Assembly (NCBI GenBank): GCA_019638495.1 | Contig: JAHBTQ010000003.1 | Location: 310,001 to 374,000 of the forward strand | Reading direction: 5' to 3' | DNA from: Taibaiella sp. | GTDB lineage: Bacteria; Bacteroidota; Bacteroidia; Chitinophagales; Chitinophagaceae | DNA: 64,000 nucleotides | Part shown: positions 48,901 through 58,400 of the stretch, in pieces | Numbering within the stretch: the stretch's first letter is position 1 | Layout of the letters: each line of letters begins with the position of its first letter | The notes under the pieces: model-generated | What the model saw: only the letters and a program-made list of their open reading frames with translations | Told to the model about the DNA's origin: nothing | Databases searched by the model: none | Made by a program: the position numbers and the translations under genes

Positions 48901-51900
48901 ACTCCTGCTCCTGTAGTCACCGTGCCTTCTGATATGACGGTATGTAACGGTGCCACTGTACCTGCTCAGTCTTTCAGCAGCAGCATCAGCGGCACAGGTT
49001 ATTCATGGACTAACAGCAATACATCAATTGGTCTGGCTGCAAATAACAGCGGCTCAATGTGCGGAACTGTTTCAGAGAATGGTACACTCGTAATGACTGC
49101 GCCAACTGGCGCGGTGTTCACCGGCGTTACTTTTGCAAGTTATGGTACGCCAACAGGTTCATGCGGCAGTTTTGCTACTAGCAGCTGTCATGCTGTCAAC
49201 AGTGCAGCAATCGTGTCCTCTTACCTGGTTGGTAACTCAACGGCGTCTATTCCAGCCAGGAATAGCGTATTTACCGATCCTTGCAGCGGCACATTTAAAA
49301 GGCTTTATGTACAGGCAACTTATTCTTATTCTGTAGTTCCTTCGTTCACTGCTACAAATCCGGGCGCGACGCCATTGGTGGGTACTGTGAACGTAACACC
49401 GGTTGCTAATGGCTGTACCGGTAACTCAGCTAGCTATACTATTACTATCGACAATACAAATGCACCTGTTGCCTATGCAATGACTGGCGGTGGCACATAC
49501 TGCTCTGGCGGTTCTGGTCTGGCGGTAGGTCTGGCTAACTCAACTACTGGTATCAACTATCAGCTTTATAAAGATGGCGTTAGCACAGGTAGCCCGGTTG
49601 CAGGTACAGGCAGCGCTATCAGTTTTGGTGTTCAGACTGCTGTAGGTACTTATTCAGCACAGGCTACTAATACAGTTACTGGTTGTGTGAATGCTATGTC
49701 AGGTTCAGTTACGGTTTCTATCAACCCAACTCCTACCGTTACCGTGCCTGCTAACCAGGTGGTAGCAAACGGAGCTACTCAGCCTGCTCTTTCTCTTACT
49801 GGCAGCCTGGCAGGTAGCGTGTATTCATGGACTGTTGACAATTCAATTGGTCTCGCTGACGGTACTACGGGTACAATTTGTGGTACAGCAAGTGAAGGCG
49901 GTAGTGTAACCCTGACAGCGCCTGCTGGTTCTGTTTTCACTTCAATTGATTTTGCAAGCTACGGTACACCGAACGGCTCATGCGGGTCCTTTACGATTGG
50001 CGGATGCAATGCGTCTACGAGCACTTCCGTTGCTGCCAGCTACCTTATTGGTAATAACTCTGCTACAATTCCTGCTACAAACGCAGTATTTGGTGATCCA
50101 TGTGTTGGTACCGGTAAGCGCCTTTATATACAGGCCAGCTACGGTGTTATTCCATCGTTTACTGCTGTAAACAGTGGTGCTGCTCCTGTTGTTGCTACTG
50201 TTACAGTAACTCCTACCAAGAATGGTTGTGTGGGTACTCCGGGTACATTCACCATTACAGTTGATCCTTCTGTAACAACCTATAATGTTACTGGCGGTGG
50301 TTCATACTGCGGTACGGGCGCAGGTGTTGCAGTAGGTCTTGATGGTTCCCAGACTGGTGTTAACTACCAGCTGAAAATAGGCTCTACTAACGTTGGTAGC
50401 GCAGTTGCAGGTACAGGTAGCGCTCTGAGCTTCGGTACATTCACCGTGGCTGGCACTTACTCAGTGCAGGCTACAACTGCAGCAGTAGGTACTACAGCAG
50501 CTATGACTGGTTCTGCTACAATTACAACTGGTGGCACGTCTGCTATCACTGGCACACTGACAGTATGTGAGGCCGCTACTACTACGCTGAGCAATGCTAC
50601 AGGTGGTGGTGCCTGGACAAGCAGCAACACATCAGTTGCTACAGTTAATAGTGCTACTGGTGTGGTTACAGGTGTTGCCGCTGGTAATGCAACTATTACC
50701 TATGCAATAGGTTCTTGTACATCTACTGCAGAAGTAACAGTTAACCCGCTTCCTGCTGCCGGTACTATCTCTGGTACAGCGGTAGTATGTGAGTCATCTA
50801 CAACAAACCTTTCTGCATCAGTAGGTGGTGGTGCATGGACATCAGATAACACATCAGTAGCTACCGTTAGCGGTGGTACAGTAACTGGTGTTGCCAACGG
50901 TACTGCTACTATCTCTTATGCAGTGACTAACAGCTGCGGTACAGACTACGCTACTGCGGTAGTAACAGTTAACCCGCTTCCTGCTGCCGGTACTATCTCA
51001 GGTACAGCGGTAGTATGTGAGGCATCTACAACAAACCTTTCTGCATCAGTAGGTGGCGGTGCATGGACATCGGACAACACATCAGTAGCTACCGTTAGCG
51101 GTGGTACAGTAACTGGTGTTGCCAACGGTACTGCTACTATCTCTTATGCAGTGACTAACAGCTGCGGTACGGATTACGCTACCCAGGCTGTAACAGTTAA
51201 CCCGCTTCCTGCTGCCGGCACTATCTCTGGTACAGCGGTAGTATGTGAGTCATCTACGACAAACCTTTCTGCATCGGTAGGCGGTGGTGCATGGACATCA
51301 GACAACACATCAGTAGCTACCGTTAGCGGTGGTACAGTAACTGGTGTTGCCAACGGTACTGCTACTATCTCATATGCAGTTACAAACAGCTGCGGTACAG
51401 ACTACGCTACTGCGGTAGTAACAGTTAACCCGCTTCCTGCTGCCGGTACTATCTCTGGTACAGCAGTAGTATGTGAGGCGTCTACAACAAACCTTTCTGC
51501 TACGATCGGTGGTGGTGCATGGACATCGGACAACACATCAGTAGCTACCGTGAGCGGTGGTACTGTAACAGGTGTTGCTTCAGGTACTGCTACTATCTCT
51601 TATGCAGTAACTAACAGCTGCGGTACAGACTACGCTACCCAGGCAGTTACAGTTAACCCACTTCCTGCTGCCGGTACTATCTCTGGTACAGCAGTAGTAT
51701 GTGAGGTGTCTACAACTAGCCTTTCTGCTACGATCGGTGGTGGTGCATGGACATCAGACAACACATCAGTAGCTACAGTTAGCGGTGGCACTGTAACTGG
51801 TGTTGCAAACGGTACTGCTACTATTTCTTACGCTGTAACTAACAGCTGCGGTACAGACTACACTACTCAGGTTGTGACGGTTAATCCGCTTCCTGCAGCT

Positions 51901-54843
51901 GGTACTGTATCGGGTAGCGCAAATGTTTGCGTAGGTTCTACTAGCAGCCTTTCGGCTTCAGTTGGTGGTGGTGCGTGGACTACTAGCGATGCTTCAGTAG
52001 CTACAGTATCAGGTGGTACAGTAACAGGTGTTGCCTCAGGTAATGCTACTATCTCTTACGCAGTAACTAATAGTTGCGGCACAGATTATGCTACCCATGC
52101 TGTTACGGCTATCGCAGTTCCTACAGTAGGAAGTACTACAGGGGCAACAGTTATATGTGCTGGTTCTACTTCTGATCTTGATAACTCAGTAAGTGGCGGT
52201 GCATGGACTTCGAGCGACGCTACAGTAGCTACAGTAGACGGAACCGGTCTGGTTACTGGTGTTGCTGCGGGTACTGCATCTATTACTTATGCAAACACAA
52301 ATAGCTGTGGAACAGCAGAAGACATGGTTACTGTAACAGTTAATGCTTCTTCTGCTGCCATCACTGGTGCAAATACACTTTGCCTGGGCGGTACCACTAC
52401 GTTTACGATCAGTGATGCTGCGGGTACATGGAGCTCAAGCAATGTAGCAGCTGCTACCGTGAACGCATCTACAGGCGTTATCACTTCTACAGGTCTTGGT
52501 ACCACAGTTATTACTTATACTGCAGCTACTGGTTGCTTCTACAGCACCAAGACGCTTACTGTAAACAGCACCGTGGCAAATATTACCGGTACTAAATATG
52601 CATGCGTTGGTTTCACTTCAGCTCTGGCTACAGCTACAACAGGTGGTGCATGGAGCAGCAGCAATACTGCAATCGCTACGGTTGACGCATCTACAGGCGT
52701 TGTTACAGCGGTGAGTGCGGGTACTGCAATGATATCTTACACTATTTCCGGCGGTTGCTATAATACAGATATGTTCATTTCAAATGCGATGCCTGATCCA
52801 ATTACCGGTACGGCTTCAATTTGTACTGAAGGTTACACAGCTCTTGCCAGCACAGTTGGTGGTGCAGGCGTATGGTCTAGCAGCAATACTTCTGTAGCTG
52901 TTATCAATAGCGTTTCGGGTCTGCTTGAGGGCGTTGGTGCAGGTAATTCTACAATTACCTATCACATTCCGGCTACAGGTTGCGAAGTTACTCGTGAGGT
53001 AACGATTAATGCTTCTCCAGCTGCAATTGCAGGTGTTACGCCAATATGTGCTGAGAGCACTGTTGCTTTCTCAAATGCTACTACGGGTGGTACCTGGTCA
53101 AGCGCTCAGCCATGGGTTGCATCTATAGATTCAGCTACTGGTGACGTTACCACAATTACTGCCGGTGGCGCTACAATTTCTTATACTGCTTCTAACGGTT
53201 GCTACAGGACATATGCGGTAACAGTTAATCCACTGCCTGCAGGAATTACGTCTGCAAACTGGAACGTTTGTCTGGGTGTTGGTACTACGCTTGCCTCTAC
53301 TACAACTGGTGGCACATGGATGAGTGGTAACACTTCAGTTGCAACGATCGGTTCAGCAAACGGTGTTGTTACCAGCCAGGGTATCGGTAGCGCGCCTATA
53401 ACATACACTGCTGCTACGGGTTGTACTCGTACTGCTACAGTTTCCGTTTATTCTGCTACGGCGCCTACTGTAGGTCCGGACATGATATGCAAAGGCAACT
53501 CCGCAACGTATACCAACGCTACTGCGGGTGGTACCTGGATCAGTGGCAACACCACAATCGCTACTATCAACTGGTATACTGGCGTGGCTAGTACTGGTGT
53601 AATGGGCGGAACAGTGAACATCAGCTATAGGCTTACCAGCAACGGTTGTATAGCTCTGAAGCAGGTTACGGTTGCAGCTATCACAGGAAATACCAGGGTT
53701 TGTATGGGATCTACCACTACACTCAGCCATGCGATGACCGGCGGCACCTGGGCTTCTTCTAACACTGCTCGTGCTACTGTAGATGCGTCTTCTGGCGAGG
53801 TTGCTGCGGTGTCTACCGGTACAGCTATCATTACTTACTTTGTTTCGCCAACAGTTTATACTACCGCTATAATCGTGGTGAATCCGCTTCCTGCTGCTAT
53901 CAGTGGCGCCTCTGCTTTGTGTGAAGGATTGTACACTGGCTACACCGGAAATATTGGTGGTAGCGGCACATGGTCTAGCAGTGATGTTGCGGTGGGTAGC
54001 ATTTATTACATCGACGGTCTCTTTACTGCCCTGAGTGCAGGTACTACAACACTTACTTATAAGATACCTAGTACAGGATGCTATACTACGCGTACTGTAA
54101 CGGTTAACCCTGCTCCGGCACCAATATCTGGTTCTCCTACGGTATGTGTTGGTGAAAGTGCTACACTTTCTTCTACTGCTGACGGTGGTGTATGGACCAA
54201 GAACAATACGCTGGTGAGCCTGAATGCTTCTACAGGTGAGCTTACCGGTGTCTCAGGTGGCGGTGTAATGATTACCTACACTTCACCTAATGGATGCCGC
54301 CGCTACAAGGCAATGACCGTAAATGCTACTCCTGCGGCAATCTCTGGTAGCACATCTATAACCGCCGGCGCTTCAACCACACTTACTTCTATGAGTTCTG
54401 GTGGTACCTGGTCAAGCTCAGATTGCTCAGTTGCAAATCCCGCTACTGTTATGGGAATAGGAGCTAGCTCTTGCGGTATCATACATGGTCTCGCTGCTGG
54501 TAGCGCTACGATCTCTTATACATTCGCAAATGGTTGTGCGCGTACCGCTAATGTTACCGTTTCTTCGGCTAAGCCTGGTTCGGTCATCGTTACTGAATCT
54601 ACCCCGATCGTATCGAGCTTCAAGTTGTATCCAAACCCAACTTCAGGTACTTTCAATGTAGAATCTTCAGTTGCCGGTAAGCTGGTTGTTTATACGATCG
54701 ATGGCAAGGTAGCAGGTGAGTATTCACTTACCGAGGGTGTTACAAGTGTTACGCTTTCAAGTGGCCTCGCTTCTGGTGTATATATGTGTCAATTCTCTTT
54801 CAACGATGGTACTGCTAAGGCTGAAAGGCTCTATGTAAAGTAG
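46000..54843 (+). CDS. Giant Ig-repeat surface protein with two SUEL lectin domains and T9SS tail
   Basis: The 2947-aa protein begins with a signal peptide (MKHLKLQFALIFTLLLAAGVEVYA) and a cassette-specific N-terminal domain (about 25-145). About 11 Ig-like (Big_2-type) repeats follow. Residues about 970-1500 hold two PKD-like units with SUEL-type lectin domains inserted (about 1020-1110 and 1293-1382), each followed by a GGG-rich unit. About 18 further Ig-like repeats follow, including a near-identical 228-bp tandem array at 50746-51885, and a T9SS tail (YPNPTSGTFNVES to ERLYVK) ends it. The role is probably adhesion or glycan binding at the cell surface. The C-terminal repeats are collinear with those of the 1800-aa paralogue. 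It is likely co-transcribed with the REC gene 63 bp upstream. Confidence 0.92.
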   Translation: MKHLKLQFALIFTLLLAAGVEVYAAKVYTPSSANSMSADKVYCTGATATRISFRYNTCNVGTGGSSGTSMTVNWYSNTTGLTSGGTLVFTETRNCRTRSTGTVRYTPSTATPGENYYYAVITWSGSGTCNTSGTLTSATATKITVSESPSAISGSSTVCVGSTTTLTNTASGGTWSSSNVAKATVDLTTGEVTGVASGTANITYRVACGTRVTKVITVSTTPTVAAITGGTSNVCTGSTTTLSNSTSGGTWSSASTSIATINSVGVVTGVSPGIATISYQVSTSCGTIYATKDVTVSTTPSAISGLSTSCTGYTLFYTNTTPYGTWTSSNTARATVDPATGEIDALTAGAVTISYATGCGATVTKTLTINAGPTAITGTTAICTGATSTLSNATGGGTWVSSNPTVASIGSSTGIMTGVAAGTARITYATASACQAVITATVKATPASISGANAFCTGTTSTYTNTTLYGTWSSSNTSVATIGSTTGIATAVAAGTARLTYTTGCGTAATKVITVNTQPGAITGTASVCQGATTTLSNSVSGGVWTSESAAVASVNASGVVTGVAEGAVDITYTNGVCRSIKEVTVNPLADPGTISGDLNVCDGDVTDLTTDGDAGGSWTTSSSAIATVDASGTVSGNAAGTARISYSVNNSCGTQRAIVVVTVDPAPDAGTISGSSTVCEAASTTYTSTVSGAVWSSSNTSVATVGTGGVVTGVAGGNATISYVSTNGCGTDMDTKVITVNPLPAVASITGTGTVCVGATTTLSDLTSGGAWSSSNTSVATIGTSGVVTGVAAGTSNITYTVTNSCGTTYATTVVTVNPLANAGTITGTASMCALAGTTLSNAISGGVWSSSNTSIATVSGGNVTGVAAGNATISYGVTNICGTQYATRAVTVNANPASITGTTTFCQLTTTTLSNATGSGTWSSSNTSVATIGSSTGVATGVAGGNATISYILSTGCYATTAVSVTPAPVVTVPSDMTVCNGATVPAQSFSSSISGTGYSWTNSNTSIGLAANNSGSMCGTVSENGTLVMTAPTGAVFTGVTFASYGTPTGSCGSFATSSCHAVNSAAIVSSYLVGNSTASIPARNSVFTDPCSGTFKRLYVQATYSYSVVPSFTATNPGATPLVGTVNVTPVANGCTGNSASYTITIDNTNAPVAYAMTGGGTYCSGGSGLAVGLANSTTGINYQLYKDGVSTGSPVAGTGSAISFGVQTAVGTYSAQATNTVTGCVNAMSGSVTVSINPTPTVTVPANQVVANGATQPALSLTGSLAGSVYSWTVDNSIGLADGTTGTICGTASEGGSVTLTAPAGSVFTSIDFASYGTPNGSCGSFTIGGCNASTSTSVAASYLIGNNSATIPATNAVFGDPCVGTGKRLYIQASYGVIPSFTAVNSGAAPVVATVTVTPTKNGCVGTPGTFTITVDPSVTTYNVTGGGSYCGTGAGVAVGLDGSQTGVNYQLKIGSTNVGSAVAGTGSALSFGTFTVAGTYSVQATTAAVGTTAAMTGSATITTGGTSAITGTLTVCEAATTTLSNATGGGAWTSSNTSVATVNSATGVVTGVAAGNATITYAIGSCTSTAEVTVNPLPAAGTISGTAVVCESSTTNLSASVGGGAWTSDNTSVATVSGGTVTGVANGTATISYAVTNSCGTDYATAVVTVNPLPAAGTISGTAVVCEASTTNLSASVGGGAWTSDNTSVATVSGGTVTGVANGTATISYAVTNSCGTDYATQAVTVNPLPAAGTISGTAVVCESSTTNLSASVGGGAWTSDNTSVATVSGGTVTGVANGTATISYAVTNSCGTDYATAVVTVNPLPAAGTISGTAVVCEASTTNLSATIGGGAWTSDNTSVATVSGGTVTGVASGTATISYAVTNSCGTDYATQAVTVNPLPAAGTISGTAVVCEVSTTSLSATIGGGAWTSDNTSVATVSGGTVTGVANGTATISYAVTNSCGTDYTTQVVTVNPLPAAGTVSGSANVCVGSTSSLSASVGGGAWTTSDASVATVSGGTVTGVASGNATISYAVTNSCGTDYATHAVTAIAVPTVGSTTGATVICAGSTSDLDNSVSGGAWTSSDATVATVDGTGLVTGVAAGTASITYANTNSCGTAEDMVTVTVNASSAAITGANTLCLGGTTTFTISDAAGTWSSSNVAAATVNASTGVITSTGLGTTVITYTAATGCFYSTKTLTVNSTVANITGTKYACVGFTSALATATTGGAWSSSNTAIATVDASTGVVTAVSAGTAMISYTISGGCYNTDMFISNAMPDPITGTASICTEGYTALASTVGGAGVWSSSNTSVAVINSVSGLLEGVGAGNSTITYHIPATGCEVTREVTINASPAAIAGVTPICAESTVAFSNATTGGTWSSAQPWVASIDSATGDVTTITAGGATISYTASNGCYRTYAVTVNPLPAGITSANWNVCLGVGTTLASTTTGGTWMSGNTSVATIGSANGVVTSQGIGSAPITYTAATGCTRTATVSVYSATAPTVGPDMICKGNSATYTNATAGGTWISGNTTIATINWYTGVASTGVMGGTVNISYRLTSNGCIALKQVTVAAITGNTRVCMGSTTTLSHAMTGGTWASSNTARATVDASSGEVAAVSTGTAIITYFVSPTVYTTAIIVVNPLPAAISGASALCEGLYTGYTGNIGGSGTWSSSDVAVGSIYYIDGLFTALSAGTTTLTYKIPSTGCYTTRTVTVNPAPAPISGSPTVCVGESATLSSTADGGVWTKNNTLVSLNASTGELTGVSGGGVMITYTSPNGCRRYKAMTVNATPAAISGSTSITAGASTTLTSMSSGGTWSSSDCSVANPATVMGIGASSCGIIHGLAAGSATISYTFANGCARTANVTVSSAKPGSVIVTESTPIVSSFKLYPNPTSGTFNVESSVAGKLVVYTIDGKVAGEYSLTEGVTSVTLSSGLASGVYMCQFSFNDGTAKAERLYVK
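49057..49330 (+). other. SUEL-type lectin domain 1, nested in a PKD-like unit
   Basis: The segment encodes a module with ITFASYGTP-like opening (VTFASYGTPTGSCGSF), a later Cys pair, and VFTDPCSGTFKRLYVQA, the hallmarks of the galactose/rhamnose-binding SUEL lectin fold. It interrupts the PKD-like unit between SIGLAANNSG and VPSFTATN. Confidence 0.75.
49876..50145 (+). other. SUEL-type lectin domain 2, nested in a PKD-like unit
   Basis: The segment encodes IDFASYGTPNGSCGSF and AVFGDPCVGTGKRLYIQA, again the SUEL pattern. It interrupts an equivalent PKD-like unit between SIGLADGTTG and VIPSFTAVN. Confidence 0.75.
50746..51885 (+). repeat. Five-unit 228-bp in-frame tandem repeat
   Basis: Unit starts are at 50746, 50974, 51202, 51430 and 51658, an exact 228-bp period. 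The units encode AAGTISGTAVVCE..TTNLSA-type Ig repeats of 76 aa and are nearly identical at DNA level. A sixth, more divergent unit begins at 51886. The array is a recent expansion within the older repeat region. Confidence 0.92.
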
Positions 54844-54865
54844 TATTCTTCAAATTTTCATGGTG

Positions 54866-54894
54866 AAAAGGGGCTCCGGTATGGAGCCCCTTTT
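54866..54894 (+). terminator. Terminator after the 2947-aa gene
   Basis: A perfect 12-bp stem (54866-54877 with 54883-54894) with a 5-nt loop ends in a T-run (54891-54896). It closes cassette 1. Confidence 0.9.
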
Positions 54895-54925
54895 TTGCTA
54901 ATTATTTGTTAGTGAATTGGAATCA

Positions 54926-54942
54926 TTTCCTAAAATTGGAAA
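54926..54942. promoter_or_regulatory. Putative activator site (TTTCC-N7-GGAAA), cassette 2
   Basis: TTTCCTAAAATTGGAAA has the same arms and 7-bp spacer as the cassette 1 sites. Its centre, 54934, is 75 bp before the -12 G at 55009, the same distance as in cassette 1. Confidence 0.65.
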
Positions 54943-54995
54943 AAAGGTAGAGAAGTATAATGTGAAATGAATTGATAATCATGTTTGTAGGATTT

Positions 54996-55011
54996 TGGCA
55001 CATCTATTGAT
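54996..55011 (+). promoter_or_regulatory. Putative sigma-54 promoter of cassette 2
   Basis: TGGCACATCTATTGAT has the -24-type TGGCAC and a TTGAT where TTGCT is usual, at the standard spacing. It is 23 bp before the REC gene start at 55034 and has the same -12 deviation as cassette 1. Confidence 0.6.
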
Positions 55012-55033
55012 TCTGTTAAGCAAAAGCCAAGCC

Positions 55034-55432
55034 ATGGAAAATCGTAAAAACATCAAAGTATTCATAGTGGATGACAGCCCAATGTGCCGATTCCTTTACA
55101 AAAGACATCTGATGAATTTGGGCTTCTCCAATATTTACCTTTTTGAAAGCGGGGAGCAGTGTTTGAACAACATTCATATTATGCCCGAAATAGTTCTCCT
55201 TGATTTTGATGCGCCGCCTCGCAATGGCCTGGAGGTGCTAAAGGAGATAAAGCAAATGTATCCGCAGATCCATCTGTTGATGATCTCATCCCAGCAGGAC
55301 ATTAATGTAGTAATTGAGGCAATAAGGTTTGGTGTATCCGGCTACATTATGAAAGACGATCACCAATTGGAAATGATGAGTTATGCAACTGAGAAGATAT
55401 TGAACGAAAACAAGTTTTTATTCGTGGGGTAG
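55034..55432 (+). CDS. REC-only response regulator (cassette 2)
   Basis: The start at 55034 gives 132 aa (MENRKNIKVFIVDDSPMCRF), with the same acidic pair D13-D14, D57 in LLDFDAP and K107 as the cassette 1 paralogue. A GTG/TTG-type start upstream at 54995 is not needed and would overlap the -24/-12 element. It has no output domain. The nucleotide sequence has drifted at many silent sites relative to its paralogue, so the duplication is not recent. It precedes the 1800-aa gene by 59 bp and is probably co-transcribed. Confidence 0.9.
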   Translation: MENRKNIKVFIVDDSPMCRFLYKRHLMNLGFSNIYLFESGEQCLNNIHIMPEIVLLDFDAPPRNGLEVLKEIKQMYPQIHLLMISSQQDINVVIEAIRFGVSGYIMKDDHQLEMMSYATEKILNENKFLFVG

Positions 55433-55491
55433 TGCATAATGCTCGCAAGCGGATACTTAAATAGAAATCAAAACACACAAATCGATAGTAT

Positions 55492-58400
55492 ATGAAAAAC
55501 ACAAGGTTACTTTCCGTCTTTATCTTGCTGTTCCTGACTTCGCTAAGTTACAAGTCAGAAGCAGCAAAGATATTCACGCCGAACACCCCCTGGGATATGT
55601 CGGCGACAAGAACTTATTGTGAAGGTGCAACGGGCAGAAATATACGGTTCCGGTACTACACCTGTAATGCCGGTACGGGTACCAGCACCGGTATTTCCAT
55701 GACAGTGTCCTGGTACCAGAATTCGGTTAACTCAACCACGGGCGGTACTTTGGTAAGTACTTCTACAGTTGCGTGTTCCCGGAATGCTTCGGGTTCAGTA
55801 GTGTACGTACCATCTACGGCTACACCGGGCACATCGTATTACTATTGTGTCATAACCTGGGTTGGTGCCGGTGCCTGCAATGCATCTGGTAGCATGACCA
55901 GTACTACTACACAGATCAACGTCTCTGAAACGCCCGGACCAATTTCCGGCGCAGATGTGATCTGTATGCCTACTTCAGAAACTTATACTAACTCAGCATC
56001 GGGCGGCACGTGGAGCAGCAGTAACGCGCGTCTCACTATCGGGCTCACCACTGGTGAAGCCACTCCTGTGTCGAATGGTGCAGTACGCATTACTTATAGG
56101 GTGGGGTGCGGCACTAGGGTGACAAAAGTTGTTACCGTTGCTTCAGTACCTACTGTCAATGTTATTACGGGTACTGCAAAAGTGTGCGAAGGACTTACAA
56201 GGACGCTCAGGTGTCGCCCTTCGGGAGGTGTTTGGGAAAGCAGCAACAGTGCCATCGCAACCATTGGAACTAATGGTGTGGTAACGGGCGTGGCAACAGG
56301 TGAATCTCTGATCACTTATACACGTACAAATGCATGCGGTACGGCTTCAGCTACGCGCACAATGACGGTTGCCGGCGTACCTGCAGCCATAACAGGCGTT
56401 AATACACTTTGTGTAGGACATCTCACGACTTTTACTGATATTTCGCCATACGGAACCTGGAGGAGCAGCAATGTTACCCGGGCAACCGTGGTAAGCACAA
56501 CAGGCGAGGTTACCGGGATATCTTCTGGTGCCGTACGTATTAGCTACATTACAGGATGCTCTCCTGTAGCTACAAAGACTATTACTGTTAGTCCCACTTC
56601 TTCCATTATTACCGGCACTAGGCTCATTTGCGATGCAGGTACTACTACACTTACTAGTTCTGTTGCAGGTGGTACATGGTCTAGTGGAAACACTGCTGTA
56701 GCTACTGTGGATGCATCCGGAGTGGTTACCGGAGTTGCACTCGGCACAGCCGGAATCACATATAGCCTGGGAACAGGAACATGCGACGCCGTTGCCGTTG
56801 TTACCGTTGCCGCTACTCCCGCTGCCATAAGCGGTCCTACCGCTATTTGTTCTGATGCCACTGCAAATATGACAAACGCTGTTGCAAACGGAGTTTGGAG
56901 CATTGGAGATACACTTATTGCCACAATTGAGGATGACGGCAGCGTGCTGCCACTTTCTCAGGGCGCTACTACTATTACTTATAGCACAGGTTGTGGCACG
57001 GCCGCTACCCAGGCGTTCAGTGTTTACACGCAGCCTGGTGATATTACCGGAACGCTTTCTGTTTGTCTCGGATCTAGTACGACCCTGGCTAACGCAACTG
57101 CCGGTGGAGCATGGAGTTCAGAAGATGTCGCTTTTGCTACGGTTGATGCCTCTGGGGTAACGACCGGTACCGGAGAAGGTACAGTGAATATTTCCTATAC
57201 TAATGGTGTATGTTTTGCTACCTCTGTACTTACGGTGAATCCGCTGGCTTCAGCAGGTACTATTACCGGTACAATGGCTGTTTGCGAGGGCGATGCTACT
57301 GACCTTGAGTCGGACGGTGATGCAGGTGGTACATGGAACAGCAGCAATACATCTGTAGCTACCGTGAACTCTGCAGGTCTGGTTACCGGCGTTGTTGCAG
57401 GTACTGCTCGAATCACTTATTCAGTTTCAGGCACCTGTGGCTCTGCCAGTACAAGTGTAGTGGTAACGATAAATGCAGATCCTGTAGTGGGTACTATGTC
57501 TGGTGCATCTTCTGTGTGCCAGTCTGCTTCCACCACACTTAGCAACTCGATATCGGGTGGCGCGTGGAGCAGCAGTAATACTTCTATAGCAACCGTGGGC
57601 ACAGGTGGCTCCGTAACAGGTGTAGCTGGTGGTAACGTAAATATTACTTACACGGTGGCAAACGCATGCGGCTCTACTTATGCATCTCAGGCAATGACGG
57701 TTAATCCTCTTCCTTCAGCTGGCAGCATCACAGGTACGGCAACAGTTTGTGCATCTGCAACTACAACACTCGCCAATGCCATTACTGGCGGCGCATGGAG
57801 CAGCAGTAATACTGCGGTTGCCACTATTAATACGAGCGGTGTTGTTTCGGGTGTCGCTACGGGTACTGCTACAATATCTTATGGAGTTACAAATTCATGT
57901 GGTACTACATATGCCACACAGGTGGTAACAGTTAATGCTGCTCCTTCTGTTCCTGCAATAACAGGCACAGGTTCTGTTTGTATCTCAGGAAACACTACGC
58001 TCAGCAATGCTACATCAGGCGGCGCATGGAGCAGCAGTAATACTGCAGTTGCCACGATTGGCACAGACGGCGCCGTTTCAGGGGTCGCTGCCGGAAATGC
58101 GACGATTTCATATGCTGTTACTAATTCATGCGGAACCGGCTACGCTACAACAGTAGTAACTGTCGATGGTGCTCCTTCGGTTGCGTCAATTACTGGTACT
58201 ACAGTTATGTGCGGTACGACTACTACTGATCTTGATAATGCTACGACTGGCGGTGCCTGGAGCAGCAGCGATCCTTCAGTGGTAACAGTTGCGTCAGACG
58301 GCCTGGTTACTGCTGTTACAGCAGGTACTTCTACAGTTAGCTATTCAGTAAGCGGCGCTTGCGGAACAGGTCACGCCACTGTTGTAGTGACAGTAGGTGC

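Noticed and set aside
50746..51885. CRISPR array
   Set aside because: The units are 228 bp, in frame, and have no unique spacers; they are protein-coding repeats.
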